Counted from the stretch's first letter, positions 53,133-63,883 are shown. The stretch is DNA of 64,000 bases from Chelatococcus albus (GCF_030067675.1 NZ_JASJEV010000001.1:572309-636308); one strand, 5' to 3'. The notes: a model not told the origin generated them from the sequence alone. Translations and numbers: made by a program.

Positions 53133-53555
53133 TCAGCCGACGATCTCGTTGCCGGAGAAGAACTGGGCGATCTCGATCACCGCCGTCTCCGGCGCATCCG
53201 AGCCGTGCACCGAGTTCTCGCCGATCGACTTGGCGAAGAGCTTGCGGATCGTGCCGTCGGCGGCCTGGGCGGGGTTCGTCGCCCCCATCACGTCGCGGTA
53301 CCTGGCGATGGCGTTCTCGCCCTCGAGCACCTGCACCACGACCGGGCCGGAGGTCATGAACTCGACGAGCTCGCCGAAGAAGGGGCGCTCCTTGTGCACC
53401 GCGTAGAAGGTCTCGGCCTGCTCGCGCGTCATGCGGATGCGCTTCTGCGCCACGATGCGCAGGCCCGCCTGCTCGATGACGGCGTTGATGGCGCCCGTGA
53501 GATTGCGCGCCGTCGCATCGGGCTTGAGGATCGAAAAGGTGCGCTCGAGAACCAT
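53133..53555 (-). CDS. ndk: nucleoside-diphosphate kinase
   Basis: Ndk moves the gamma-phosphate from ATP to other NDPs through a phospho-His, balancing nucleotide pools. The start at 53555 gives [19 protein letters not shown] and 140 residues, the usual length. Key parts are the Lys of ILKPDAT, the RxRMT helix ([23 protein letters not shown]), [26 protein letters not shown], and the catalytic His in [21 protein letters not shown]. It is monocistronic with its own terminator. Confidence 0.97.
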   Translation of the reverse strand: MVLERTFSILKPDATARNLTGAINAVIEQAGLRIVAQKRIRMTREQAETFYAVHKERPFFGELVEFMTSGPVVVQVLEGENAIARYRDVMGATNPAQAADGTIRKLFAKSIGENSVHGSDAPETAVIEIAQFFSGNEIVG

Positions 53556-53680
53556 GAGCTGCTCGTCTCGTCGTTTTGCGTTGCGGGAAATGTGGCGGGG
53601 CTTATAGCCGCCGACGCCGGCCGTCACAAGACACCGCGTGGGCCCGCAACGCGCGAAAATGAACGGCTTCCGGCATTTTG

Positions 53681-53694
53681 GTTCATGTATGAAC
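53681..53694. promoter_or_regulatory. perfect dyad upstream of the DUF2147 gene
   Basis: GTTCAT-GT-ATGAAC is a perfect 6-2-6 inverted repeat in an AT-rich patch 105 bases upstream of the DUF2147 start and 125 bases upstream of the ndk start. It resembles binding sites of dimeric helix-turn-helix regulators. No regulator gene lies adjacent. Confidence 0.45.
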
Positions 53695-53799
53695 TATTTG
53701 CTTGGAAGCGCACGCGCCCTCGCCTAGCATCTGCAGCATCGACGGCAGCACGGCCGCATGAGCCGGAGCCTTGAAAGCAGAAGCGTCGAGGAGGAGACC

Positions 53800-54249
53800 A
53801 TGGCAGGCAATGTCAATATGCGCGCGGGAATGGTGCGTCTGGGCGCGATGGCGCTGATCGCCGGAAGTCTGGCATCCGCCGGCCAGGCGCGGGCCCAGGC
53901 CCAGGATGTGATCGGCACCTGGCTCAGCGAGAGCAAGGAAACCCGCGTGCGCGTGGCCCCCTGCGGCGCGGCGCTCTGCGGCACCATCGTCTGGGTGAAG
54001 GGCGACGCCAGGGACGAGAACAATCCCAACGCGGCGCTGCGCACACGCAGCCTCGTGGGCGTGCAGATGATGACGGACATCAGGCCGAGCGGTGCGCCCG
54101 GCGAATATGCCGGGTCGCTCTACAACTACAAGGACGGCAAGACCTACAGCGGCAGGATGAAGGTGAAGGGGGGCAATGCCCTCGAGCTCTCGGGCTGCGT
54201 GCTCGGCGGCCTCATCTGCCGCGGACAGACCTGGTCGCGCGTCAACTGA
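53800..54249 (+). CDS. DUF2147 family secreted protein
   Basis: This 149-residue protein has a signal peptide (LGAMALIAGSLASAGQARA), then the DUF2147 fold: DVIGTWLSESKETRVRVAPCGAALCGTIVWV near residue 44 and DIRPSGAPGEYAGSLYNYKDGKTYSGRMKVKGGNALELSGCVLGGLICRGQTWSRV. The family is an up-and-down beta-sandwich of about 110 residues found in the periplasm, function unknown. Two Cys pairs (CGAALC and CVLGGLIC) look able to form disulfides. The ATG at 53800 has GAGGAG upstream. A terminator follows the stop. Confidence 0.9.
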   Translation: MAGNVNMRAGMVRLGAMALIAGSLASAGQARAQAQDVIGTWLSESKETRVRVAPCGAALCGTIVWVKGDARDENNPNAALRTRSLVGVQMMTDIRPSGAPGEYAGSLYNYKDGKTYSGRMKVKGGNALELSGCVLGGLICRGQTWSRVN

Positions 54250-54272
54250 CGCGCGGTCCCCGCCGGAACGAG

Positions 54273-54300
54273 AACGGGCGGCCCGAAGGCCGCCCGCCGT
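54273..54300. terminator. hairpin between convergent DUF2147 and GST genes
   Basis: CGGGCGGCC-CGAA-GGCCGCCCG (54275-54296) is a 9-bp stem with a tetraloop. It ends the plus-strand DUF2147 gene and, read on the other strand, follows the GST stop at 54324 by about 25 bases, so it can serve both. Confidence 0.7.
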
Positions 54301-54323
54301 TGCCTCGACCCACAACGTACCCC

Positions 54324-55034
54324 TTACAGGGCACGCTGTCCAAAGAGGATCTTCTGCGCCTCCTTGTCGGTGGCGAGATCAAGTTTACCACGATCCTCGG
54401 CATTCACCGCAAGGCCTCGTTGAACGGCCGGGCGCGCGAGCACCGTGTCGAGCCAGCGCTTGAGGTGTGGAAAGTCGCTGATGTCCTGGCCCTGCCGCTC
54501 CCACAGCTTCGCCCAGCCCACGCAGGCGATGTCGGCGATCGAATAGTCTCCGGCCAGGAACTCCCGGTCGGCGAGCCGCCGGTTCATGACGCCGTAGAGG
54601 CGGTTCGTCTCGTTGGTGTAGCGATCGACGGCATAGGGCAGTCTTTCCGGCGCATAGATGCGGAAATGATGCGTCTGGCCCGCCATCGGCCCGAGGCCCG
54701 CCATCTGCCAGAAAAGCCACTGCTCGACTTCGACACGCCGGCGCTCGTCGGCCGGATAGAACTTGCCGGTCTTGCGGCCGAGATATTGCAAGATGGCGCC
54801 GGACTCGAAGACGGAGATCGGCTTGCCGTCCGGCCCTTCCGGATCGACGATCGCCGGCATCTTGTTGTTCGGCGAAATGGCGAGGAACTCCGGCTTGAAC
54901 TGGTCGCCCCGGCCGATGTTCACGGAATGCACCGTGTAGGGAAGGCCGCATTCTTCCAGCATGATCGAGATCTTCCAGCCGTTCGGTGTCGGCCAGTAAT
55001 AGAGGTCGATGGGCTTCGTCTGCGTAGCGGCCAT
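54324..55034 (-). CDS. glutathione S-transferase (YghU/YfcG-like)
   Basis: This 236-residue protein begins MAATQTKPIDLYYWPTPNGWKISIMLEECGLPY with GAGGAG eight bases upstream of the ATG. It shows the thioredoxin fold region with TPNGWK and NIGRGDQFKPEFLAISPNNKMPAIVD, the GSH-binding stretch ISVFESGAILQYLGRKTG, and a helical C-terminal domain. The GDQFKPEFLAISPNNKMPAIVD pattern is that of the Nu-class E. coli YghU/YfcG proteins, which act as disulfide-bond reductases with two glutathiones. The true activity is not readable. It is divergent from pobA. Confidence 0.92.
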   Translation of the reverse strand: MAATQTKPIDLYYWPTPNGWKISIMLEECGLPYTVHSVNIGRGDQFKPEFLAISPNNKMPAIVDPEGPDGKPISVFESGAILQYLGRKTGKFYPADERRRVEVEQWLFWQMAGLGPMAGQTHHFRIYAPERLPYAVDRYTNETNRLYGVMNRRLADREFLAGDYSIADIACVGWAKLWERQGQDISDFPHLKRWLDTVLARPAVQRGLAVNAEDRGKLDLATDKEAQKILFGQRAL

Positions 55035-56604
<1,570 letters not shown>

Positions 56605-56838
56605 ACCCGGCCGCAGGCGGCAATGGCCGGCCGGGCGCGCGACAGGCGTTCGGCCCTCCTCCCCGCGGCGCGCCCATGGGTTTGCCCCCTGCGGGGAGCG
56701 TCCATTGTCTGCCCCCTCGGGGACTTGCCTCGATCATCTTTTCCGGGCGGAATGCGGCCGCTTGCTGTTCGGGCTTGAAGGGGGGCTGCGTGTTGCGGCG
56801 CCGGGCCGGGGACGGCAACGGGTTCAGGAGGGATATCC

Positions 56839-57150
56839 ATGCTGAACAAGGTCCTCGGTGCCGCCGCAGCCGCCGTGCTCGTGGCTTCCCTGACGACGCC
56901 CGTCGCGGCGCAGACCGCCCAGCCGGCGAAGCCCGCGCCGACGCAGACCGCGCCCGCAGCCCCGGCACAGCCCGCCGCGCCGGCGACGGAGACAGAGAAG
57001 AAGGAAGCGACCCCCGCCCAGCAGGCGGCGCGCAACCGCATGAAGGAATGCGGCGCCGAGTGGCAGAAGATGAAGGCCGAGAACAAGACCGGCGGCAAGA
57101 CCTGGCGGCAGTTCTCGAGCGAATGCCTCAAGGCCAAGAGAACGAACTGA
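56839..57150 (+). CDS. PsiF-like small secreted protein
   Basis: This 103-residue protein has an AGGAGGG site before its ATG and a signal peptide (MLNKVLGAAAAAVLVASLTTPVAAQ). A Pro/Ala/Thr linker follows, then a PsiF-type motif: RMKECGAEWQKMKAENKTGGKTWRQFSSECLK with two cysteines about 27 residues apart. PsiF was first seen as phosphate-starvation-inducible in E. coli, but its function is unknown. The region before it (56605-56838) holds no recognisable gene. Confidence 0.85.
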   Translation: MLNKVLGAAAAAVLVASLTTPVAAQTAQPAKPAPTQTAPAAPAQPAAPATETEKKEATPAQQAARNRMKECGAEWQKMKAENKTGGKTWRQFSSECLKAKRTN

Positions 57151-57312
57151 CCGAAGAGGAACGAACTGACCGCGCGGGCGGGACGAGCGAAGCCCATCGA
57201 CCTGTCCCCGGGCTTCACGGCCTCGTGTCTTACTTCGGCCCGGAAACGGGCCGATCATCAAGACGTCGAGGCAACGACTGCTCCGAAAATCGAGACCCTT
57301 CGGGCAGCCCTC

Positions 57313-57342
57313 ACGCCCCGGCCTCACGGCCGGGGCGTTTTT
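57313..57342 (+). terminator. strong hairpin terminator
   Basis: ACGCCCCGGCC-TCAC-GGCCGGGGCGT is a perfect 11-bp stem followed by TTTTTG. It lies about 165 bases after the PsiF-like stop on the plus strand and 25 bases from the stop of the convergent GNAT. Confidence 0.88.
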
Positions 57343-57367
57343 GTGCGGGATGCCGGTCGCCGCCAAT

Positions 57368-57847
57368 TCAAAGGTGCTTGGAAAAGCCCTGGTGGCTCGC
57401 CGCATAGCCGTGCCGCGCATGGAAGCGATGGACATCCGGCCTGCTCTTGTTGGAGGTCAGCTTGAGCAAGGTCGCGCCGCGCGCGCGGGCCTCGTCCTCC
57501 GCAAAGGCCAGCATGGCGGCGCCGATCCTGCGCGAGCGCAGATCGGGGCGAACCTGAACGGCGCGCAGCAATGCCGTCACCGCGCCGCGTCCGGTGAGGC
57601 CCGGCATGATCGTCAGCAGGAAAGTGCCCGCGACGGCGCCGTCGACCTCGGCCACGCAGAGGAGGCTGTCCGGGCTTTCGGCGATGCGGCGTCGGGCCAG
57701 CTCGTACAGCGGGCTCGTCTCCTCGCTCCACGCATCGCCGTAGCCGTGGCCGGAGGCGCCGTCCGCTTCGTGCAGGCGCACGATCGCCTCGAGGTCCGAT
57801 GCCGTTGCCGCACGCAGCACGAGCCCGGCGACGCTCAACCGTCTCAT
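57368..57847 (-). CDS. GNAT family N-acetyltransferase
   Basis: The 159-residue protein starts at the ATG at 57847 (MRRLSVAGLVLRAATASDLEAIVRLHEADG). It has the GNAT fold with VAEVDGAVAGTFLLTIMPGL, the acetyl-CoA-binding segment VQVRPDLRSRRIGAAMLAFAEDEARARGA, and the late strand KLTSNKSRPDVHRFHARHGY. The substrate is not readable. In frame upstream of the ATG is a piece of an unrelated glutathione S-transferase (listed separately), so a longer fused reading frame from 58045 is possible but probably not the true gene. Confidence 0.88.
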   Translation of the reverse strand: MRRLSVAGLVLRAATASDLEAIVRLHEADGASGHGYGDAWSEETSPLYELARRRIAESPDSLLCVAEVDGAVAGTFLLTIMPGLTGRGAVTALLRAVQVRPDLRSRRIGAAMLAFAEDEARARGATLLKLTSNKSRPDVHRFHARHGYAASHQGFSKHL

Positions 57848-58068
57848 GCCGCGGAACGGCTTTCGACCGGCAGAACGTCTTCCGGTGCGCCGAAGCCCGG
57901 CAGGCTCTCGATCCGCGCCCCCGCGCGTCAGGCGGTCGAACTCCCGGAACATCCATTCGCGCGCCGCCAGACGTTCATCGAGCGAGCCGCCGCTGAAGCG
58001 GCCGGTCTTGTCGGCGAGATATTCGAGAATGGCGGCCGACTGCACGAACAGGGAAAGCCACCCTCCTG
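57848..58068 (-). pseudogene. glutathione S-transferase remnant
   Basis: On the minus strand the sequence encodes LSLFVQSAAILEYLADKTGRF, then LDERLAAREWMFREFDRLTRG. This is the typical end of the GST thioredoxin domain and the first helices of the C-terminal domain. The N-terminal 55 or so residues and the rest of the C-terminal domain are missing. It breaks off near 58060, where the remnant of a divergent methyltransferase begins on the other strand, and runs in frame into the GNAT. Confidence 0.65.
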
Positions 58069-58371
58069 ACGGTCTCCCTGGCCGAAGCAGATCTGGGCAA
58101 GGCCTGTTTCGACAAGGTCTTCTCCGTGAACGTCAATCTCTTCTGGCTCGACGCGTCCCGTGAACTCTCCGTCATCAGACGCGCACTGGCGCCGCAAGGC
58201 ATCCTGCTGCTGATCTACGAGCCTCCGGCGGCCGCCGAGGTTCTCACGATCGCTGACAGGCTGGCGCCCATGCTCGCGGCGAACGGCTTCCGCGTCGAGG
58301 CCGTCCGCCGCCATACGGAAGGCTCGGCCCCGCTGCTCGCCGTCTCGGCCAGACCGATCCCCACCTCTTAG
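58051..58371 (+). pseudogene. C-terminal remnant of a class I methyltransferase
   Basis: The open frame reads KATLLTVSLAEADLGKACFDKVFSVNVNLFW, then ELSVIRRALAPQGILLLIYEPP, and the late ADRLAPMLAANGFRVEAVR. This is the second half of a SAM-dependent methyltransferase fold (FDKVFSVNVNLFW plus a strand-loop ending in a C-terminal strand). The SAM-binding GxGxG half is absent. The remnant's TAG overlaps the livM stop by four bases on opposite strands. A GTG at 58126 could still give an 81-residue peptide, unlikely to be active. Confidence 0.65.
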
Positions 58372-59351
58372 AGCGGCTTCCTGAGCTTCCTCGCGAGAAC
58401 GCCGATGATGCCCTCGCGGAACAGAAGCACGCAGACGACGAAGATGGCGCCCTGCACCACCGTCACCCAGGCGCCGAGATGGGCGAGGTAGTTCTGCATG
58501 GTGACGATCACCGCCGCTCCGACGATGGGGCCGAAGACCGTGCCCATGCCGCCGACCAGCGTCATCAGCACCACCTCGCCCGACATCGACCAGTGCACGT
58601 CGGTCAGCGAGGCGAGCTGGAAGACGATGGCCTTCGTCGCACCGGCAAGGCCCGCGAGTGTCGCCGACAGCACGAAGACCATGAGCTTGTAATGATTGGC
58701 CCGGTAGCCGAGCGAAATGGCGCGCGGCTCGTTGTCCCGAATAGCCTTCAGCACCTGCCCGAAGGGCGAGTGGATCATGCGGTAGATGGCGAGGAGACCG
58801 AACAGGAAGATGCCCGCCACGATGTAGTAGAGCACGCGGTCGTCGGCGATGCTGACGATGCCGAGGAGACGGCCGCGCGGCACGGCCTGGATGCCGTCCT
58901 CGCCGCCCGTGAACTTCGCCTGCAGCGAGAAGAAGAACACCATCTGGGCGAGCGCCAGGGTGATCATGGCGAAATAGATGCCCTGGCGCTTGATGGCGAG
59001 CCATCCGAAGACGAGGCCGAGCGCGCCCCCGGTCGCCGTGCCGGCGAGGATGGCGACTTCCGGCGTCAGCCCCCAGACCTTGGCGGCATGGGCGCAGACA
59101 TAGCTCGCGATGCCGAAATAGGCGGCATGGCCGAAGGACAGGAGGCCGCCATAGCCGAGCAGCAGGTTGAAGGCGCAGGCGAAGAGCGCGAAGCACAGCA
59201 CCTTCATGAGGAACACGGGGTAGAGCACGAAGGGTGCCACGAGAAGCAGGGCCGCGATCCAGACGAAGACCGCCCGGTGGAAGGCGGCCGTCTCCACCAC
59301 CTCGCGCCGCGCGCCGCCGACGGAAAGCCGTTCGCTCACGCTCGCCATCAC
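58368..59351 (-). CDS. livM: branched-chain amino acid-type ABC permease LivM
   Basis: This 327-residue inner-membrane permease pairs with LivH. It has about nine helices. Family segments are FNLLLGYGGLLSFGHAAYFGIASYV near residue 62 and KRQGIYFAMITLALAQMVFFF, with the coupling-helix motif IRDNEPRAISLGYRANHYKLMVFVLSA and LVGGMGTVFGPIVGAAVIV. It overlaps livH by four bases. It is the last gene of the operon livG-livF-SBP-livH-livM. Confidence 0.93.
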   Translation of the reverse strand: MMASVSERLSVGGARREVVETAAFHRAVFVWIAALLLVAPFVLYPVFLMKVLCFALFACAFNLLLGYGGLLSFGHAAYFGIASYVCAHAAKVWGLTPEVAILAGTATGGALGLVFGWLAIKRQGIYFAMITLALAQMVFFFSLQAKFTGGEDGIQAVPRGRLLGIVSIADDRVLYYIVAGIFLFGLLAIYRMIHSPFGQVLKAIRDNEPRAISLGYRANHYKLMVFVLSATLAGLAGATKAIVFQLASLTDVHWSMSGEVVLMTLVGGMGTVFGPIVGAAVIVTMQNYLAHLGAWVTVVQGAIFVVCVLLFREGIIGVLARKLRKPL

Positions 59352-60235
59352 GCATTCCTCCCGAACAGACCGGCCGGCTTCACGAGCAGCACGAGCACCA
59401 TGATGACGAAGATCACGGTCGAGGCCGCCTCCGGATAGAACACCTTGGTGAGGCCTTCGACGAGGCCGAGCCCGAAGCCGGTGACGATCGAACCGAGGAT
59501 CGACCCCATGCCGCCGATGACGACGACGGCGAAGACCACGATGATGATGTCGGCCCCCATGTTGGGGTTGACCGAATAGATTGGCGCGGCGAGCACGCCC
59601 GCGAGCGCGGCGAGCGCCACCCCGAAGCCGTAGGTGAGCGTGACGAGGCGCGGCACGTTGATGCCGAAGGCCTGCACCAGCGTGGGGTTCTCGGTCGCGG
59701 CGCGCAGATAGGCGCCGAGCTTCGTCTTCTCGATGACGAACCAGGTGGCGAGGCAGACGACGAGCGAAGCGACGACCACCCAGCCGCGGTAGTTCGGCAG
59801 GAACATGAAGCCGAGGTTGTGCCCGCCGGTCAGCTCAGGCGGAATGCCGTAGGGCAGGCCCGATACACCGTACTGGTTGCGGAACAGGCCCTGGATGATG
59901 AGTGCCAGGCCGAAGGTCAGTAGCAGGCCGTAGAGATGGTCGAGCCGGTAGAGCCGCGAGATGAGCAAACGCTCGATCACGACGCCGAAGGCACCGACCA
60001 CGAGCGGCGCCAGGAGGAGCGCCCACCAGTAGCCGACGCCCGCGTAGTTGAGCAGCATCCACGCCACGAAGGCACCCATCATGTACTGGGCGCCGTGCGT
60101 GAAATTGATGATGTTCAGGAGCCCGAAGATGATCGCGAGCCCCAGGCTCAGGATCGCATAGAACGAGCCGTTGATGAGGCCGAGCAAGAGCTGGCCGAAC
60201 AGCGCCTGTGGCGGAATTCCGAGTAGCTCGAACAT
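59348..60235 (-). CDS. livH: branched-chain amino acid-type ABC permease LivH
   Basis: This 295-residue permease of the LivH family has about eight helices. It shows GLINGSFYAILSLGLAIIFGLLNIINFTHGAQYMMGAF near the N-terminus, the cytoplasmic coupling motif YRLDHLYGLLLTFGLALIIQGLF, ENPTLVQAFGINVPRLVTLTYG, and VIGGMGSILGSIVTGFGLGL. It follows the substrate-binding protein by 98 bases that hold a hairpin, and overlaps livM by four bases. Confidence 0.93.
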   Translation of the reverse strand: MFELLGIPPQALFGQLLLGLINGSFYAILSLGLAIIFGLLNIINFTHGAQYMMGAFVAWMLLNYAGVGYWWALLLAPLVVGAFGVVIERLLISRLYRLDHLYGLLLTFGLALIIQGLFRNQYGVSGLPYGIPPELTGGHNLGFMFLPNYRGWVVVASLVVCLATWFVIEKTKLGAYLRAATENPTLVQAFGINVPRLVTLTYGFGVALAALAGVLAAPIYSVNPNMGADIIIVVFAVVVIGGMGSILGSIVTGFGLGLVEGLTKVFYPEAASTVIFVIMVLVLLVKPAGLFGRNA

Positions 60236-60291
60236 CGTGCGAGATCCGCGGGGAGCCTTTGACTGGACGTGGAAGGCTGGAAAACGAGGCA

Positions 60292-60311
60292 GGCGCCGAT
60301 CGTTCGGCGCC
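60292..60311 (-). terminator. intercistronic hairpin between the SBP and livH
   Basis: GGCGCCGA-TCGT-TCGGCGCC is a perfect 8-bp stem with a tetraloop in the 98-base gap between the substrate-binding protein stop and the livH start; on the minus strand a TCGTTTTCC tract follows. Such partial terminators or mRNA-stabilising hairpins often raise the level of the binding protein over the permeases. Confidence 0.6.
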
Positions 60312-60333
60312 CGCCGGGTCGGGGAAGGGCCAG

Positions 60334-61536
60334 TCAGCCCTTGACGAGCGGGCAGCCGCCCTCGTTGAGCGGGCGGAAGGCTTCCGCCGCCGGAATCGTG
60401 GCGAGGAGCTTGTAGTAGTCCCAGGCGGCCTTCGACTCCTCGGGCTTCTTCACCTCGAAGAGATACATGTCGTGGATCTTGCGGCCATCGGCCCGCACCT
60501 GCCCCTTGCCGAAGAGCGGATCGTCCGTCGGCAGCTCCTTCATCTTGGCCATCACGGGCCCGGCGTCCTTGCTCTTCGCCGCCTCGATGGCCTTGAGATA
60601 ATGCAGGACGCCCGAGTAGACGCCGGCGTGCACCATGCTCGGCATCTTGCCGCCGCTCTTCTCGGCGAAACGCTTGGAGAAGGCGCGCGAGGCGTCATCC
60701 CGATCCCAGTAGAAGGATTCCGTCAGGACGAGCCCCTGCGCCGCCTTGAGGCCGAGCGCGTGCACGTCGGTGATGAAGATGAGGAGGCCCGCGAGATTCT
60801 GCCCGCCCTGGGTCACGCCGAACTCGGCCGCCTGCTTGATGGTGTTGATCGTGTCGCCGCCCGCATTCGCAAGGCCGATGACCTTGGCCTTCGACGCCTG
60901 GGCCTGCAGCAGGAAGGAGGAGAAGTCGCTGCCGGGGAACGGGTGGCGGATGGTGCCGAGCACCTTGCCGCCGGCCTTCTTCACCACGTCGGCTGTGTTC
61001 TGCTCGAGCGAGTGGCCGAAGGCGTAGTCCGCCGTGATGAAGAACCAGCTGTCGCCGCCCTTCTTCACCATGGCGCCGCCGGTGCCCTTGGCAAGCGCAT
61101 AGGTGTCGTAGGTCCAGTGGATGGTGTTGGGCGAGCACTGCGGCCCGGTGAGGTCGGTGGAGCCGGCACCCGAGTCGATGAAGATCTTGTTCTTCTCGCG
61201 CGTGACCTGGTTCACGGCGAGTGCGACGGAGGAGGTCGGCACGTCGAAGATGGCGTCGACGCCGTCCTGGTCGTACCACTTGCGGGCGATGCTCGCGCCG
61301 ATGTCGGGCTTGTTCTGGTGGTCGGCCGAAACGACCTCGACCTTCAGCCCCCTGTCGGCGGCCTTGAAGTCCTCGATCGCCATGCGCGCGGCGATCACCG
61401 ACCCCTCGCCCGACAGGTCGGCGTAGACGCCCGAGCGGTCGTTCAGCACGCCGATCTTCACGGCGGTCTGCGCCTCGGCCATGCCGGCGAGCGCCCCGAC
61501 GAGCGCGGTTGCGAGCAGCATCGTCTTGAGTTTCAT
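60334..61536 (-). CDS. branched-chain/aromatic-type ABC substrate-binding protein
   Basis: This 400-residue periplasmic binding protein of the LivJ/LivK type has a signal peptide (KTMLLATALVGALAGMAEA). It then shows the fold start VKIGVLNDRSGVYADLSGEGSVIAARMAIEDF, with VEVVSADHQNKPDIGASIARKWYDQDGVDAIFDVPTS and a long DUF3834-like tail. Members of this subgroup bind branched-chain amino acids, amides or aromatic acids. pobA nearby (3.7 kb away) hints at an aromatic ligand, but only by position. It lies between livF (166 bases upstream) and livH. Confidence 0.92.
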   Translation of the reverse strand: MKLKTMLLATALVGALAGMAEAQTAVKIGVLNDRSGVYADLSGEGSVIAARMAIEDFKAADRGLKVEVVSADHQNKPDIGASIARKWYDQDGVDAIFDVPTSSVALAVNQVTREKNKIFIDSGAGSTDLTGPQCSPNTIHWTYDTYALAKGTGGAMVKKGGDSWFFITADYAFGHSLEQNTADVVKKAGGKVLGTIRHPFPGSDFSSFLLQAQASKAKVIGLANAGGDTINTIKQAAEFGVTQGGQNLAGLLIFITDVHALGLKAAQGLVLTESFYWDRDDASRAFSKRFAEKSGGKMPSMVHAGVYSGVLHYLKAIEAAKSKDAGPVMAKMKELPTDDPLFGKGQVRADGRKIHDMYLFEVKKPEESKAAWDYYKLLATIPAAEAFRPLNEGGCPLVKG

Positions 61537-61702
61537 GACTTCCTCCCAATGGACCCGTGGGCGCGGGCCGTGTTCAAGGCGTCTTCAGGCAAAGCAGCTA
61601 CCGATTGGCCAGGGCCGGCTTCAGCCGACCCCGGATGACTGCACGCGGCCTGCGGACGGATCCGACGGGCCGCGCACAAACGAACGACACGTGCACCAGG
61701 CG

Positions 61703-62441
<739 letters not shown>

Positions 62442-62455
<14 letters not shown>

Positions 62456-63197
62456 CCCCGATGTAGGATTCGAGAACGCGCGGGTCCTTCGACACCGTGG
62501 CGTAGTCGCCCTCGGCGAGGATGCGCCCGCGCGCGAGCACGGTGATGCGGTCGGACAGCGACGCGACGACCGACAGGTTGTGCTCGACCATCAGGATGGT
62601 GCGGTCGGCCGCGACGCGGCGGATGAGCTCGGCCGTGCGGTCCACGTCCTCGTGGCCCATGCCCGCCATCGGCTCGTCGAGCAGCATCATCTCGGGATCG
62701 AGCGCGAGCGTCGTGGCGATTTCGAGCGCGCGCTTGCGCCCGTAGGAGAGTTCGACGGCCGGAATGTCGGCGAAATCGGCGAGACCCACCGCCTCCACGA
62801 GCGCCATGGCCTCCCCGTCGAGCGCCTTCAGGAGCCGCTCGGAGCGCCAGAAATCGAAGGAGGAGCCGCGCTTGCGCTGCAGCGCGATGCGCACATTCTC
62901 GAGCACAGTCAGGTGCGGGAAGACGGCGGAGATCTGGAACGAGCGCACGAGCCCCAGGCGCGCCACATCCGCCGGCTTCATCGCCGTGATGTCGCGGCCG
63001 TTGTAGACGATCGCGCCCTTCGTCGGCGTGAGAAATTTCGTCAACAGATTGAAGCAGGTTGTCTTGCCGGCGCCGTTCGGGCCGATGAGCGCATGGATCG
63101 TGCCACGCTTGACGTGCAGATCGACGCCGTTGACCGCGACGAATCCTTTGAATTCGATCGTCAGATCTTTGGTCGCGAGAATGGTGTCGGCATCCAT
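62442..63197 (-). CDS. livG: branched-chain amino acid-type ABC ATPase LivG
   Basis: This 251-residue ATPase starts at the ATG at 63197 with GGGAGGAA upstream. It has Walker A GPNGAGKTTCFNLLTKF, the LivG-specific insertion (LALQRKRGSSFDFWRSERLLKALDGEAM), the signature-like ELSYGRKRALEIATTLAL, Walker B MMLLDEPMAGMGHED, and the H-loop LMVEHNLSVVASL. In LivG the canonical LSGGQ is often replaced by LSYG, as here. It is the first gene of the operon. Confidence 0.94.
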
Positions 63198-63253
63198 CAG
63201 GCCGCATTCCTCCCGGCTGCCGTTGTTGTTGGAGATGAACTCTCTTAGCAAGA

Positions 63254-63283
63254 TTTGTGCACCGCCGCGAACGGCGGTGTCAA
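63254..63283 (-). promoter_or_regulatory. possible promoter with embedded hairpin upstream of livG
   Basis: On the minus strand a TTGACA (63283-63278) is followed by CACCGCCG-TTCG-CGGCGGTG (63279-63260), a perfect 8-bp stem with a TTCG loop. The expected -10 position reads CACAAA, a weak match. The stem overlaps the -35/-10 spacer, so it could be an operator. Evidence is thin. Confidence 0.3.
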
Positions 63284-63382
63284 TGAGCGTGGAGGCCAGT
63301 TGCGACTTTGGTCTAGTGCAAAAGTAGCAATTTGAAACGATGTAAAGCCGGCTCGCGACGGAAACACCGCTCGGCCTTCACC

Positions 63383-63883
63383 TCAGACCAGCGCCTTCTC
63401 GAAGAAAAACTCGCGCGAATTGGAGATGTCGCCGAGGTCGCGGATCTCGCGGCCGCGAACGTAGCCGAGCTTCTCGTAGAGCCGGTGCGCATCGTTGAAA
63501 CGCGTGTCCGACCAGAAGAACATCCGCTCGGCTCCGCATCCGCGCGCATGATCCTCGACGAGGCCCACGAGGCGCCCCCCGAGCCCCTGCCGACGCATGT
63601 CCGAGCGCACGTAGAGCCGGTGCAGCTCGGCCGCCCCCGCCTGCGGGAAATCGACCGCCACGCAGGCCCCGGCCCGTCCGCGCCGGTCCTCCACGACCCA
63701 GAACGCCCCCCTGCGCTCGGCAAAGGCTGTCGCCGGCCTGACGAGATCCGGCAGGTCGCCGTGCGGATCGACGAAACAGCCCGGATATTCCGCAAAACAC
63801 AGCGCAAGGAGGCCGAAGAGATCCTGGGCGTCCTCGTCGCGCACGGCCCGAACAAGCAAGTTGCTCACGCTACCCTCACCCAT
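63383..63883 (-). CDS. GNAT family N-acetyltransferase
   Basis: The 166-residue protein begins MGEGSVSNLLVRAVRDEDAQDLFGLLALCFAEYPGCFVDPHGDL and has VVEDRRGRAGACVAVDFPQ, the acetyl-CoA motif LHRLYVRSDMRRQGLGGRLVGLVEDHARGCGAERMFFWSDTRFND, and AHRLYEKLGYVRG near the C-terminus. The QGLGGRL loop is the canonical pyrophosphate-binding QxxGxG/A. The substrate is unknown. A GTG five codons in could be the start. It lies upstream of the Liv operon on the same strand with 185 bases between them. Confidence 0.88.
   Translation of the reverse strand: MGEGSVSNLLVRAVRDEDAQDLFGLLALCFAEYPGCFVDPHGDLPDLVRPATAFAERRGAFWVVEDRRGRAGACVAVDFPQAGAAELHRLYVRSDMRRQGLGGRLVGLVEDHARGCGAERMFFWSDTRFNDAHRLYEKLGYVRGREIRDLGDISNSREFFFEKALV

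Noticed and set aside
57368-58045. A single 225-residue GST-GNAT fusion protein
   Set aside because: The GST part is cut at both ends, its start codon would be a GTG without a ribosome site, and the GNAT has its own ATG at a normal domain start.
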